A stretch of 64,000 bases of DNA from Paenarthrobacter ilicis (GCF_016907545.1 NZ_JAFBCD010000001.1:744001-808000), one strand, 5' to 3'; shown: positions 26,662 through 36,057, numbered from the stretch's first letter. The notes: generated from the sequence alone by a model not told the origin. Made by a program: numbers and translations.

Positions 26662-27645
26662 ATGAAAGCCGTCTACATCTCAGAACCTGGCGGGCCCGAA
26701 GTCCTTGAAGTCCGCGAGGTACCGGCTCCGGTACCCGGCCAAGGCGAGGTACTGATCGACGTCGTTGCCGCAGGCCTTAACCGTGCAGATGTCCAGCAGC
26801 GCCGTGGGTTCTACCCGCCGCCGCCAGGGGCGTCGGAGGTTCCCGGCCTTGAAGTCTCCGGCCGGATCGCGGCCTTCGGTCCGGGCGTGACCAAGGCATT
26901 TTCCGTAGGAGACAAAGTAGTAGCTTTGCTCTCCGGGGGCGGCTACGCACAACAGGTGGCCGTGGCGGCCGAGCAGGTTCTGCGGGTTCCGGAGGGCGTT
27001 GACCTCATCACGGCTGCGGCCCTGCCGGAGGTTGCCGCCACGGTGTATTCCAACCTCATCATGACTGCACAACTCCAGCCGGGCGAAACCGTGCTGATCC
27101 ATGGCGCCACAGGAGGCATCGGCACCTTGGCCATCCAGCTGGCCAAGGCGTATGGCGCCACGGTGGCCACCACGGCCGGCACCGATGAAAAAGTCAGTAC
27201 CGCCAAGGCGTTCCTCGGGGCGGACATCGCCATCAACTACGCGGAGGAAGACTTCCCGGAGAGCCTGAAAGCGCAAAACAACGGCAAGGGCGCCGATGTG
27301 ATCCTGGATGTCGTGGGTGCCAAGTACCTCCAACAGAATATTGATGCGTTGGCTTATTATGGCCGGCTCATCGTTATCGGGTTGCAGGGAGGCGCCACGG
27401 CCCAGATCAACCTGGGTCAGCTGCTCAGCAAGCGTGCCGCAGTTATTGGCACCGCCCTCCGGCCGCGATCCGTCGCGGAAAAAGGCATCATCATGACGGC
27501 CGTGCGGGAGTCCGTTTGGCCCATGGTCACCGACGGGCGGATCAAGCCCCTGGTGGCAAAGACCTTCCCCCTGGATCAGGTCAGGGAAGCCCACCAGTAC
27601 TTCGACTCCGGCGAGCACGTTGGCAAGGTCCTGCTGCTCCTCTGA
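26662..27645 (+). CDS. NAD(P)H:quinone oxidoreductase (zinc-independent MDR family)
   Basis: The 327-residue enzyme is a medium-chain dehydrogenase/reductase of the quinone oxidoreductase (QOR/PIG3) subgroup. An N-terminal GroES-like domain (DVVAAGLNRADVQQRRGFYPPP) is followed by a Rossmann domain with IHGATGGIGTLAIQLAKAYGA (about 147-167). It lacks the zinc ligands of alcohol dehydrogenases. It probably reduces quinones or enones with NADPH in the cytoplasm. GGGAG precedes the ATG. A PadR regulator follows after 30 bp, likely in the same transcript. Confidence 0.93.
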   Translation: MKAVYISEPGGPEVLEVREVPAPVPGQGEVLIDVVAAGLNRADVQQRRGFYPPPPGASEVPGLEVSGRIAAFGPGVTKAFSVGDKVVALLSGGGYAQQVAVAAEQVLRVPEGVDLITAAALPEVAATVYSNLIMTAQLQPGETVLIHGATGGIGTLAIQLAKAYGATVATTAGTDEKVSTAKAFLGADIAINYAEEDFPESLKAQNNGKGADVILDVVGAKYLQQNIDALAYYGRLIVIGLQGGATAQINLGQLLSKRAAVIGTALRPRSVAEKGIIMTAVRESVWPMVTDGRIKPLVAKTFPLDQVREAHQYFDSGEHVGKVLLLL

Positions 27646-27675
27646 TGTGTCCGCCACCCCGCAGGGAGGAGTTCC

Positions 27676-28218
27676 ATGTCCATCCGGCACAGCCTGCTTG
27701 CCCTGCTTCAGGACCGGCCCCGTTACGGGTATGAACTGCGTGTGGAATTCCAGGACCGCACGGGATCGGCCTGGCCGCTCAACATCGGCCAGGTCTACAC
27801 AACCCTGGACCGTTTGGAGCGCGACGGTTTGGTCCGCAAGGACGGCGACGACGGCGGCGGGCACGTCGTCTACAGCATCACTGACGCCGGGGCAGAGGAA
27901 GTCGCGGCGTGGTTCGCCGGGGCAGTGGACCGTGGCACTCCGCCGCGGAATGAAATTGCCATCAAGCTGGCGCTCGCCGTGAGCATTCCGGGAATCAGTG
28001 CCTCCGAGGTCATCCAGGCGCAGAGGGAAGTTTCCCTGCGCGCCCTTCAAGAGCACACCCAGGCGCGCAAGATGGTCTCAGCGGGCCAACGGCCCGAGGA
28101 CACGGCATGGCTGCTTGTTCTTGACTCGTTGGTTTTCCACGCTGAGGCTGAAGTCCGGTGGCTGGATCTGTGCGAGGCCAGGATGGTCCAGGCGCAGGGG
28201 ATTTCGGGTCAAAGCTAG
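27676..28218 (+). CDS. PadR-family transcriptional regulator
   Basis: The 180-residue protein has the PadR N-terminal winged helix (MSIRHSLLALLQDRPRYGYELR..., about 1-85, with NIGQVYTTLDRLERDGLV as recognition segment) and a C-terminal helical Vir-type dimerisation region. GGAGGAG precedes the ATG by 4 bases. It follows the quinone oxidoreductase gene in the same direction, which suggests that it senses a phenolic or quinone-like compound and controls that operon. Confidence 0.92.
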   Translation: MSIRHSLLALLQDRPRYGYELRVEFQDRTGSAWPLNIGQVYTTLDRLERDGLVRKDGDDGGGHVVYSITDAGAEEVAAWFAGAVDRGTPPRNEIAIKLALAVSIPGISASEVIQAQREVSLRALQEHTQARKMVSAGQRPEDTAWLLVLDSLVFHAEAEVRWLDLCEARMVQAQGISGQS

Positions 28219-28428
28219 GCTGCCGCCTCGAGGAATGGCGTCATGAAACGGTCGCCCGCCGCACGTCCATGACCGCCCACCGAGGGGTGGCCTGACGTCA
28301 GCGTGTGCGGCCTTTACATGTCAGTGGCAATTGTTAGTGTGCTTGGAGGCACGTGGCGAAGCGGTCCCCACCGCGGTTTTCGCCACAACGGCATGTCCCA
28401 TCACCGCAGCAATTCTCAAGGAGGAGAT

Positions 28429-30699
28429 ATGGGTAAGGTTCCAGACCACGCCGGATTGAAGGAAGGACTGGACCCATCCCTGCCCTCACCGGCAGTGGAT
28501 GATTCGGTCCGAGATGCAGAAGAGCGCCGCTGGACGCCGGCAAAGATTGGCCTCTGGGTTGCGATTTCACTGGTGGGCGCAGTGGCGTGGTTCATGGTGG
28601 CGTTGGTCCGTGGAGAGACGGTCAATGCCATCTGGTTCGTTTTCGCTGCGGTGTGTACGTACCTGATCGGATACCGGTTCTACTCCAAGGTCATTGAGCG
28701 CTACCTGCTTAAACCGGATGACCGCCGGGCGACCCCGGCCGAATACAAAGCGGACGGCAAGGACTATGTCCGCACCGACCGGAATGTGTTGTTCGGCCAC
28801 CACTTCGCAGCAATTGCCGGCGCGGGCCCTCTGGTGGGACCGGTCATTGCGGCCCAGATGGGCTATCTCCCCGGCACCATCTGGATCATCCTCGGCGTCG
28901 TTCTTGCCGGTGCTGTGCAGGACTACCTGGTGATGTTCTTCTCCATGCGCCGCGGCGGCCGTTCCCTGGGCCAGATGGCCCGTGAGGAGCTGGGCCTGAT
29001 TGGTGGCACCGCTGCCCTGATCGCCACCCTGTTGATCATGATCATCATCGTTGCCATCCTGGCGCTCGTGGTGGTCAACGCCCTGGGTGAGAGCCCGTGG
29101 GGTGTGTTCTCGGTGGGCATGACCATCCCCATTGCGTTGTTCATGGGGGTCTACCTGCGCTTCATCCGTCCCGGCAAGGTGATGGAGGTGTCCATCATCG
29201 GTTTCGTGCTGCTCATGGCGGCCATCATTGGCGGCGGCGCCGTAGCCGGGACCGAGTGGGGAGCAGCCTTCTTCCACCTGGACAAGGTGACCATTGCATG
29301 GGGCCTGATTGTGTACGGATTCATCGCAGCAATCCTGCCCGTATGGCTGCTGCTGGCACCGCGCGACTACCTCTCCACGTTCATGAAAATCGGTGTGATT
29401 GTGATGCTGGCATTGGCCATCATTGTGGTGCGCCCGGAAATCACTGTGCCGGCCTTCAGCGAATTCGCCGGCAGGGACAACGGGCCGGTCTTCTCCGGTT
29501 CACTGTTCCCGTTCCTTTTTGTCACCATCGCCTGCGGAGCGCTCTCAGGATTCCATGCCCTGATTTCCTCAGGAACCACGCCCAAGCTGATTGAAAAGGA
29601 ACGGCAGACCCGGTTCATTGGCTACGGCGGGATGTTGATGGAATCCTTCGTAGCCATCATGGCCCTGGTGGCTGCCATTTCCATTGACCGTGGCATCTAC
29701 TTCGCCATGAATGCTCCTTTGGCGCTGACCGGCGGCACCGTGGAGACGGCCGCCACCTGGGTGAACAGCCTGGGCCTGGCCAATGTGAACATCACTCCCG
29801 ACGTTTTGGCGCAAACCGCCAAGGACGTAGGGGAGGAGAGCATCATCTCCCGTTCCGGCGGAGCGCCCACCCTGGCGGTCGGCTTGGCGCACATCATGCA
29901 GCAGTTCATAGGTGGGCCGGGCATGATGGCTTTCTGGTACCACTTCGCCATCATGTTCGAGGCCCTGTTCATCCTCACCGCCGTGGACGCCGGGACACGC
30001 GTTGCGCGTTTCATGCTGCAGGATTCCATTGGGAACTTCATCCCCAAGTTCAAGGAAGCCTCCTGGCGGCCCGGTGCCTGGTTGTGCACAGCCATCATGG
30101 TGGCGGCTTGGGGCGCTGTGCTGATCATGGGCGTCACAGATCCTCTCGGTGGCATCAACACCCTGTTCCCGTTGTTCGGCATCGCCAACCAGCTCCTTGC
30201 CGCGATTGCTTTGGCCGTCTGCATGGCCATTATTGCCAAGCGGGGCACCTTCAAGTGGCTGTGGATCGTGGCCGTGCCGCTGGCCTTTGCCGCCGTAGTG
30301 ACCATCACGGCAAGCTTCCATAAGATCTTCTCGCCCGTACCGGCTGTGGGCTACTTCGCCAACAACCAGGCCTTCTCCAAGGCTCTGGCTGACGGGAAGA
30401 CGGAGTCCGGCACCGCCAAGTCGGTGGCTGCCATGGAAGCCGTGGTCCGGAACACGGCCATCCAAGGGTGGCTTTCCGTGATCTTCGTGGTGTTGAGCAT
30501 CATTGTGATCATCACTGCCCTTCTGGCCACTTTCAAGGCCTTCCGGGCCGGAGGTGCAAAGGGTCATGAGGACCCAGCGGTGGCATCCAAAGTGTTCGCG
30601 CCTGCCGGGCTGCTTCCCACGTCCGCGGAGAAGGCTCTCATGGCTGAATGGGATGCCCTTCCCGCAGCCAGGAGAAGCGAAAAGGCCGGACATCACTGA
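28429..30699 (+). CDS. cstA: Carbon starvation protein CstA-family transporter
   Basis: The 756-residue integral membrane protein is of normal CstA length, with many hydrophobic segments and family motifs such as HHFAAIAGAGPLVGPVIAAQMGYLPG, FFSMRRGGRSLG and SSGTTPKLI. CstA/BtsT proteins take up pyruvate (and have been linked to peptide uptake) when carbon is scarce. The ATG at 28429 is supported by AAGGAGGAG; an upstream in-frame ATG would add a sequence unlike the family. Its stop overlaps the start of a ybdD-like gene (TGATG), the usual partner. A 10-bp perfect palindrome CTGACGTCAG lies upstream at 28292-28301. Confidence 0.95.
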   Translation: MGKVPDHAGLKEGLDPSLPSPAVDDSVRDAEERRWTPAKIGLWVAISLVGAVAWFMVALVRGETVNAIWFVFAAVCTYLIGYRFYSKVIERYLLKPDDRRATPAEYKADGKDYVRTDRNVLFGHHFAAIAGAGPLVGPVIAAQMGYLPGTIWIILGVVLAGAVQDYLVMFFSMRRGGRSLGQMAREELGLIGGTAALIATLLIMIIIVAILALVVVNALGESPWGVFSVGMTIPIALFMGVYLRFIRPGKVMEVSIIGFVLLMAAIIGGGAVAGTEWGAAFFHLDKVTIAWGLIVYGFIAAILPVWLLLAPRDYLSTFMKIGVIVMLALAIIVVRPEITVPAFSEFAGRDNGPVFSGSLFPFLFVTIACGALSGFHALISSGTTPKLIEKERQTRFIGYGGMLMESFVAIMALVAAISIDRGIYFAMNAPLALTGGTVETAATWVNSLGLANVNITPDVLAQTAKDVGEESIISRSGGAPTLAVGLAHIMQQFIGGPGMMAFWYHFAIMFEALFILTAVDAGTRVARFMLQDSIGNFIPKFKEASWRPGAWLCTAIMVAAWGAVLIMGVTDPLGGINTLFPLFGIANQLLAAIALAVCMAIIAKRGTFKWLWIVAVPLAFAAVVTITASFHKIFSPVPAVGYFANNQAFSKALADGKTESGTAKSVAAMEAVVRNTAIQGWLSVIFVVLSIIVIITALLATFKAFRAGGAKGHEDPAVASKVFAPAGLLPTSAEKALMAEWDALPAARRSEKAGHH

Positions 30700-30890
30700 T
30701 GAATGCCATCACCAAGGGCTTCCGGGGCTTTGCCGCTTACATGGGATCACTCATGGGAGCGGATGCTTACAGCAAGTATCTGGAGCACTTCGAGGACTCG
30801 GACCATGCCGGTCCCGCCATGACCGAACGCGAGTTCTGGCGGGACCGGATGGATCGGCAGGACACGAACCCGCAGGGTCGCTGCTGCTGA
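30699..30890 (+). CDS. YbdD/YjiX-family small protein
   Basis: The 63-residue protein matches the YbdD/YjiX family: MGADAYSKYLEHFE, then AMTEREFWRDRMDRQDTNPQGRCC with the conserved C-terminal RCC. Its ATG (30699-30701) overlaps the cstA stop codon, so the two are translationally coupled, as in enterobacterial cstA-ybdD and btsT-yjiX. The family partners with CstA/BtsT transporters and is needed for full pyruvate uptake in some bacteria. Confidence 0.95.
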   Translation: MNAITKGFRGFAAYMGSLMGADAYSKYLEHFEDSDHAGPAMTEREFWRDRMDRQDTNPQGRCC

Positions 30891-31003
30891 GGTGAAGCGG
30901 CCCGGTAAGGCCTCGTCCGGGCACTTGGAGGTTTCGCTACGAACGAAGTCCAAAATGCCAGCAGGGACGGGGCCCGGACCGGAGCTCGTGAGAGTATGAA
31001 CAA

Positions 31004-31666
31004 ATGAGCGATCTGAACAACATTCAGCCCACGGATGAGGCTTCGGACGACACTCCTGTGGAGGGAACCACCCTGGACGACGCCACTGAACCTTCCCTGG
31101 ATAACGCGGCCGGCCCCTCAGCTGCCTCGGAAGACGAGGAGAAGGGCGCAACAGCCAAGAGGAGCGGCCTCCATGAGCTGGTGGACGAGCCCGCCAAGGT
31201 AATGCGCATCGGCACCATGATCCGGCAGCTGCTGGAAGAAGTGAAGAGCGCTCCCTTGGACGACGCTGCCCGGGGCCGTTTGGCGGAGATCCATGAGCGG
31301 TCCATCAAGGAACTGGAGGACGGGCTTGCCCCCGAGCTCCTTGAGGAATTGGAACGGATCAGCCTTCCCTTCCCTGAGGGCAAGGCTCCATCGGATGCCG
31401 AGCTCCGGATTGCGCAGGCTCAGCTGGTGGGCTGGCTTGAGGGCCTGTTCCATGGAATCCAGGCAGCGATGGCCGCCCAGCAGGCTGCGAGGGAACACGC
31501 CGCTGCCCAGAACCACCTCAAGCAACTCCCACCGGGAACTGTGATTGCTCCCGGCATTGTCATCGGCGAGAACGGTCAGCCACAGCGGGCGGCAGCACCG
31601 GGCGCACCCACGGCATCGTCTGGCCGCTTGGACGATCCCGACCATGGCCCAGGCCAGTACCTCTGA
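31004..31666 (+). CDS. Bacterial proteasome activator (PafE/Bpa family)
   Basis: The 220-residue protein has a disordered acidic N-terminus (about 1-45), a helical core (LHELVDEPAKVMRIGTMIRQLLEEVKSA and the following amphipathic helices, about 48-165) and a tail ending in GQYL. In mycobacteria PafE/Bpa forms a ring whose C-terminal GQYL inserts into the 20S proteasome and opens its gate without ATP, for example to clear misfolded proteins and the heat-shock repressor. Core and GQYL end are both intact here, implying a 20S proteasome elsewhere in this genome. The ATG lacks a strong Shine-Dalgarno sequence. Confidence 0.92.
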   Translation: MSDLNNIQPTDEASDDTPVEGTTLDDATEPSLDNAAGPSAASEDEEKGATAKRSGLHELVDEPAKVMRIGTMIRQLLEEVKSAPLDDAARGRLAEIHERSIKELEDGLAPELLEELERISLPFPEGKAPSDAELRIAQAQLVGWLEGLFHGIQAAMAAQQAAREHAAAQNHLKQLPPGTVIAPGIVIGENGQPQRAAAPGAPTASSGRLDDPDHGPGQYL

Positions 31667-32114
31667 GCTGATGGTGGGATTCTTTGGGGCCGTCCGGCAG
31701 GGGCGGAAAGACGATCTGGAACTTGGCAAGGGGTTGTGGCGCCGTGCCCATGATCGTTTCCACCGTGGCCTGGACCGGTATCACCAGGTGCTTGAAGGCG
31801 TTGATGATGACCAGCTTTACAACGAGCTGGTGGAGGTAGCCAACCAGCTTGCCGGGTTGTCCCCGCGCATCCGGATCATTTGCGTGGAGGCACAGAGGCG
31901 CTCCCCGAGCGATGGTTTGGATGTCCCCGGGGCGTTGGCCGGCGTCCACAGGGCGTTGTCGAAGGCCGGCAATTCGCTGGCCACCACCGCCGAGGCTGCA
32001 GCCATGCTGCGGCTGGCTGTGGGGCCGGTGCCAGTAGGAGCGTTGTCGGTCCGCAGGCGGGCTGAGTCTGTTTTCGAGCAAGTGGCCGACGCCGAGCGGC
32101 AGCTCAACGCCTGA
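31644..32114 (+). CDS. Uncharacterised helical protein overlapping the proteasome activator gene
   Basis: The frame codes for about 156 residues, alpha-helical and charged, with no signal peptide or membrane segment and no domain that I recognise. It opens inside the end of the PafE/Bpa gene; starting at 31644 gives a 23-bp overlap, while an ATG at 31671 would start 4 bp after that gene's stop. Neither has a clear ribosome-binding site. Tight linkage suggests co-expression with the proteasome activator, but no function is proposed. Confidence 0.7.
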   Translation: MAQASTSELMVGFFGAVRQGRKDDLELGKGLWRRAHDRFHRGLDRYHQVLEGVDDDQLYNELVEVANQLAGLSPRIRIICVEAQRRSPSDGLDVPGALAGVHRALSKAGNSLATTAEAAAMLRLAVGPVPVGALSVRRRAESVFEQVADAERQLNA

Positions 32115-32271
32115 AGTCCGGGATTCGCCAGTACCCGGATTTCGCAAATAAGCGCAGCGTTAGCAATTACCCGCGCGCGCCGTTATTCCCTGCCAACAGG
32201 AAGTTAAGCGGTTAGCTGATCTTGCTCTCCGCCCCTCGTGCGGGCCGCGTGGGGCTGGCAGGATAACCACT

Positions 32272-33111
32272 ATGACTTCGTCACCAGAACTTACTTTCAA
32301 CGACGGCAACACCATTCCCCAGCTCGGCTACGGGGTGTGGCAGGTTGAAGACGATGTAGCCGAAAAGGTAGTCCGCCAGGCATTTGAGGCCGGCTTCCGC
32401 CATATCGACACAGCCAAGATCTACGGGAACGAGGCCGGCGTTGGCCGCGCCATCGCCGCTTCGGGTCTTTCCGCGGAGGAAATCTTCATCACCACCAAGC
32501 TGTGGAACGCCGACCAGGGCTACGAGTCCACGCTGGAGGCCTTCGAGGCTTCCATGGACCGCCTTGGCCTGGAGACCCTGGACCTGTACCTCATCCACTG
32601 GATGCAGCCCAAGCAGGAAAAGTACGTTGACACCTGGAAGGCGCTGATCGAGCTGCAGAAGCGCGGCCGGGTAAAGTCCATCGGTGTTTCCAACTTCACC
32701 AAGGAAGGCCTGCAGCGCATCATCGATGAAACCGGCGTAGTTCCGGTCATCAACCAGGTTGAGCTGCACCCGTTCTTCAACCAGTCCCAGCTGCGGGAAT
32801 TCAACGCCTCCAAGGGAATCCTGACCCAGGCATGGTCCCCGCTGGGGCAGGGCGGCGATCTGCTGGAGAGCGCAACCATCGCAGAGATTGCTGCCAAGCA
32901 TGACGCCACACCTGCACAGGTTGTCATCGCCTGGCACTTGGCAATCGGCAACGTCGTGATCCCCAAGTCGGTCACCGAGTCGCGCATCCAGGAAAACTTC
33001 GCGGCCCTGGACGTGACGCTGGACGCCACCGACATCGAGGCCATCAACGGCCTGGACCGCGGTGCTGACGGCCGCATCGGCGCTGACCCGGCAGTCTCGG
33101 ACTTCGCCTAA
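32272..33111 (+). CDS. Aldo/keto reductase (2,5-diketo-D-gluconate reductase-like)
   Basis: The 279-residue NADPH-dependent TIM-barrel oxidoreductase has the complete AKR tetrad: Asp 46 and Tyr 51 (HIDTAKIYGNE), Lys 76 (TTKLWN) and His 109 (LIHW). IPKSVTESRIQEN near the end is the coenzyme phosphate-binding motif. Length and sequence place it with AKR family 5-like bacterial reductases; the physiological aldehyde or ketone is unknown. It is monocistronic, closed by a strong hairpin. Confidence 0.95.
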   Translation: MTSSPELTFNDGNTIPQLGYGVWQVEDDVAEKVVRQAFEAGFRHIDTAKIYGNEAGVGRAIAASGLSAEEIFITTKLWNADQGYESTLEAFEASMDRLGLETLDLYLIHWMQPKQEKYVDTWKALIELQKRGRVKSIGVSNFTKEGLQRIIDETGVVPVINQVELHPFFNQSQLREFNASKGILTQAWSPLGQGGDLLESATIAEIAAKHDATPAQVVIAWHLAIGNVVIPKSVTESRIQENFAALDVTLDATDIEAINGLDRGADGRIGADPAVSDFA

Positions 33112-33117
33112 AGCAAC

Positions 33118-33160
33118 AAAAAGGTGCCCCGCTCCCTTTGAGGGAGCGGGGCACCTTTTT
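33118..33160. terminator. Bidirectional Rho-independent terminator
   Basis: A perfect 20-bp stem (33118-33137 with 33141-33160) flanked by A- and T-runs lies between the convergent aldo/keto reductase and carrier genes. It has the classic structure for both directions. Confidence 0.95.
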
Positions 33161-33230
33161 GTTAACCTTCGACGCCGGTAGCCGGCTTGCCCGCCCAAGG
33201 CACCTGCCGCCGTCGTGCCGGTCAGGAAGG

Positions 33231-34664
33231 CTACATGATTCCGGTCGGTACCAGCAGGGCCCAGGCCAGGGCCGGGGCGACCAGGACCACTCCTCCGGCG
33301 TACATCATCAGCTGCTTGTAAACGCGCTGGCGGTCGTGCTCACGTGCATTGGCCACCACCAGGGCGCCGTCGGTGGAGAAGGGCGAAACGTCCACTACAG
33401 TGGCTGCGATTGCCAGGGCTGCCACGGTCCCGGAGGCACTGAGCGAACTGGTTGCCAGCAGGGGGCCGGCCAGGGGGATGAATGCGGTCAGCAGGGCCGT
33501 GGATGATGCGAAGGCCGATCCCACGCCGATGACGTAGCACAGCACCAGCGCGATCAGGAGGGGTGCACCCAGAGCCAGGGCCTGCTCGGCGAGGGTATCG
33601 ATGACGCCAACGTGCTGGAGCAGGGAGACATAGGTGATCATGCCTGCCACCAGGAGAACGGTGGACCAGGAGATGCCGCCAATGAAGGTCTGGTGCTCCT
33701 TGATGTTCACCAGTGCCAGAAGCAGGCCGGCGGACAGGGCAACGAAACCAATCGGCATGTGGAAACCCAGGGTGCACACCAGGATGGCGAGGATCAGTCC
33801 CAGCGTCAGGATCTGCTGGCCCGTGGGACGTCCGGTCTTGGGCGTCGCCAAAGCGGAGTATTCGTTGGCGTGCTTGTCGCGGAGTTTACCCAAGAGGCCG
33901 AATAAGACAATTGTCAGGGCAGAGAGGATGAAGTTCAGCGCGAAGCTGGCCAGGAAGAGTGCGCCCTGGTCAATGGGGAAGCCGTTTTTCAGGGCGATGT
34001 CGTGAACCAGGACGCCGGCGACGGACAGGGGAGAGAATCCGCCGGCATGGGCGCCATTGATGACGAAGGCTCCCATCAGGACCGGATGGATACGGGACTC
34101 GTAGGCAAGTCCAAGCGCTGCGGGGGCCAGGAGGGCAACTGCAGCGGGGGAGAACGTGCCCAGCGCAGTCAGGGCGGCCGCCATGAGGAAGAACACCCAA
34201 GGCAGCAGCATGGTCTTGCCGCGAACCAGCCGAACGCATGTTTGGACGATGATGTCGATCGAGCCATTGCGCTGAGCCATGCTGAAGAAGTAGGTAACGC
34301 CGATGATCGTCAGGACGATGCTGGCGGGAAACTCCTCCAGGATCTGCTTGTCGGTCATGCCCAGGACGAAATAGCCGACGCCGAAGGAGGCAACCAGCCC
34401 CATCACGCCGATGTTGAGCGGCCACTTGGTGGCCACCACAAACATCACCACCAGAATGACCAGCGGAATGATCTGCGTAGCGGTCATGGTCGGCTCCGAT
34501 CCCTGGGCCGCCGTGGGACCACCGAGCATCCCTCCGAACAGGAGGGCGGCGAGACCCAAGAGGGTGATGGCGACAACCGTCACCAGAAGGATACGACGGC
34601 GGCGCTTGGGACGCCCTTGAACGGTAGGAGTGCTGGGTGCAGTCTTCTCTGCGGTGTTAGTCAT
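33231..34664 (-). CDS. Dicarboxylate carrier, MatC/SLC13-like
   Basis: The 477-residue membrane protein has a basic cytoplasmic N-terminus (GRPKRRRR), then about 11-12 hydrophobic segments. The N-terminal half resembles the MatC dicarboxylate carrier domain, and the repeated motifs NGAHAGGFSPLSVAG and VDVSPFSTDGAL fit the ion-transporter superfamily substrate loops. It is expected to take up di- or tricarboxylates. It lies 33 bp after a PrpF-like isomerase gene on the same strand and probably shares its promoter, so the substrate is likely an unsaturated or keto-carboxylate metabolised by that enzyme. Confidence 0.85.
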   Translation of the reverse strand: MTNTAEKTAPSTPTVQGRPKRRRRILLVTVVAITLLGLAALLFGGMLGGPTAAQGSEPTMTATQIIPLVILVVMFVVATKWPLNIGVMGLVASFGVGYFVLGMTDKQILEEFPASIVLTIIGVTYFFSMAQRNGSIDIIVQTCVRLVRGKTMLLPWVFFLMAAALTALGTFSPAAVALLAPAALGLAYESRIHPVLMGAFVINGAHAGGFSPLSVAGVLVHDIALKNGFPIDQGALFLASFALNFILSALTIVLFGLLGKLRDKHANEYSALATPKTGRPTGQQILTLGLILAILVCTLGFHMPIGFVALSAGLLLALVNIKEHQTFIGGISWSTVLLVAGMITYVSLLQHVGVIDTLAEQALALGAPLLIALVLCYVIGVGSAFASSTALLTAFIPLAGPLLATSSLSASGTVAALAIAATVVDVSPFSTDGALVVANAREHDRQRVYKQLMMYAGGVVLVAPALAWALLVPTGIM

Positions 34665-34697
34665 GGTGCTCTCTCTTCATCGAGTAGCGCTGGCTGT

Positions 34698-35816
34698 TCA
34701 GCGGGTAGCGCCGGCGAGTGAGGCGCCGACGGTATTGTCGAGCGTCTCGGGGAGGTGGATGGTGGTGGTTGCGATGGTGCGGGCCGTCCGATCCACCCCG
34801 ACGATCAAGGAGCCCTCGTTTTCCTCGCTCCACGTCTCAAGCGCTCCGGCCGGGGTGCGCAGCCTCAAACGAGGCTGCAGTTTGTGTCCGGTGATGTGGT
34901 GGAGGACGGTTCCTGGGGTTCGGGCTGCGAGGGTCAGCGCGATGCTGCCCGTGATCGCCAGGGCGGGATGGGGCTTGCCCATGGAGAGCATCATGACGCT
35001 GGCGTCGCTGCCTTCGTCTGTCCTGGCCGGTGCAGCCACAATGGCGACTTTGGGGATCGCGCGGGCAGCTTGGTGCGTTGATTCAGCGAGGCCCATGCGG
35101 ACCGCCGCTTGGCGGCGTATCTCGTCCAGGGTCGCCAATTGCAGCTCGACGCCGGCGAACCAACTGTCGTAGCGCTCCGGATCCAAGCCGAGTTCTTCAG
35201 CCCGCAGGATGACTACCGGGGCGCCGGCGTCCACAAGGGAAGCGGTCCAGCGCGTTCCACCCGCGGTGATTGTCTCCGCAGCGGATCCGGTGGGAAGAAG
35301 ACTTCCCGTGGTTTTTCCGGCCGGATCCTGGAAGCCCAGCCCCACCCGGTATCCGGGGAAGGGCACCCCCGGCATCTGGGCCTGCGGAACGATTGGCAGG
35401 GCTCCATCCGGGGTGGCCACCCGCTGGATGATGATCTGTCCGGTATTGGTATTCCGGGTGACGATCCGCGTGACCTCACCGGTGGGCGTGACCCAGCCCT
35501 TCTCGATGGCGTACAGGCCGACCACCGCCGAGCAGTTTCCGCAGTTGCTGCCCCAATCAACAGCTGCCTCTTCGATTCCAACCTGGGCAAAAGTGAACTC
35601 GACATCAACATCGCCGTCACCGGGCCTGCGGACAATCATGGCCTTGCTGGTGGTTGAGGTGGCGCCACCCACCCCGTCAATTTGGCGGTGGTCGGGGCTG
35701 CCGAACAGTCGCGGCAGCAGTGCATCCGGACTCTTTTCAGATCCATCGAATTGCCCGCTGTCGAAGACCCAGCACTTGCTGGTGCCGCCGCGCATCCATT
35801 CCGCTTCGATGTTCAT
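34698..35816 (-). CDS. PrpF-family isomerase/tautomerase
   Basis: The 372-residue protein belongs to the PrpF family of diaminopimelate-epimerase-fold isomerases, which includes methylaconitate isomerase and 4-oxalomesaconate tautomerase (GalD). Family blocks visible are MRGGTSKCWVF, GVGGATSTTSKAMIV (catalytic Lys region), GNCSAVVG (Cys region) and MSMGKPHPALAITG. AAGGAACTGACC before the ATG at 35814-35816 fixes the start. With the MatC-like carrier downstream and a divergent LysR regulator, it forms a small carboxylate-utilisation module. The exact substrate (aconitate-, methylaconitate- or oxalomesaconate-like) is not determined. Confidence 0.85.
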   Translation of the reverse strand: MNIEAEWMRGGTSKCWVFDSGQFDGSEKSPDALLPRLFGSPDHRQIDGVGGATSTTSKAMIVRRPGDGDVDVEFTFAQVGIEEAAVDWGSNCGNCSAVVGLYAIEKGWVTPTGEVTRIVTRNTNTGQIIIQRVATPDGALPIVPQAQMPGVPFPGYRVGLGFQDPAGKTTGSLLPTGSAAETITAGGTRWTASLVDAGAPVVILRAEELGLDPERYDSWFAGVELQLATLDEIRRQAAVRMGLAESTHQAARAIPKVAIVAAPARTDEGSDASVMMLSMGKPHPALAITGSIALTLAARTPGTVLHHITGHKLQPRLRLRTPAGALETWSEENEGSLIVGVDRTARTIATTTIHLPETLDNTVGASLAGATR

Positions 35817-35917
35817 GGTCAGTTCCTTGCTTCTCGGTGACCCTCGTGAATTCAAGGGCTTACTTCGAGATTGAGGCACATCACATTTGAAGACAATGTT
35901 GAATATCTGAGGTGGGA

Positions 35918-35932
35918 TGAAGCAATGCTTCA
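35918..35932. promoter_or_regulatory. Candidate LysR operator
   Basis: TGAAGCA-A-TGCTTCA is a perfect 7-1-7 palindrome midway between the PrpF-like and LysR genes. A related half-site TTGAAG occurs at 35887-35892. The location in a divergent LysR-controlled intergenic region supports a regulatory role; it is not proven. Confidence 0.5.
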
Positions 35933-36057
35933 ATCATTGATGGTGAAGGTTCCCGGGATGTCATGGACCCTCCGGTTGGGAGATCTCGCGACCCTGATGC
36001 GGAGCCGAATTAAGGCTGCGTGTATAGAATGAATCAAATTCGGGGATAGGTGAACCA

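Noticed and set aside
28280-28330. CRP-like half-sites upstream of cstA
   Set aside because: TGTG and TTACA are present but with wrong spacing and mismatches; only the short CTGACGTCAG palindrome is clear.
28303-28428. Upstream in-frame extension of CstA
   Set aside because: It would add about 42 residues unlike the family, while AAGGAGGAG sits directly before the ATG at 28429.
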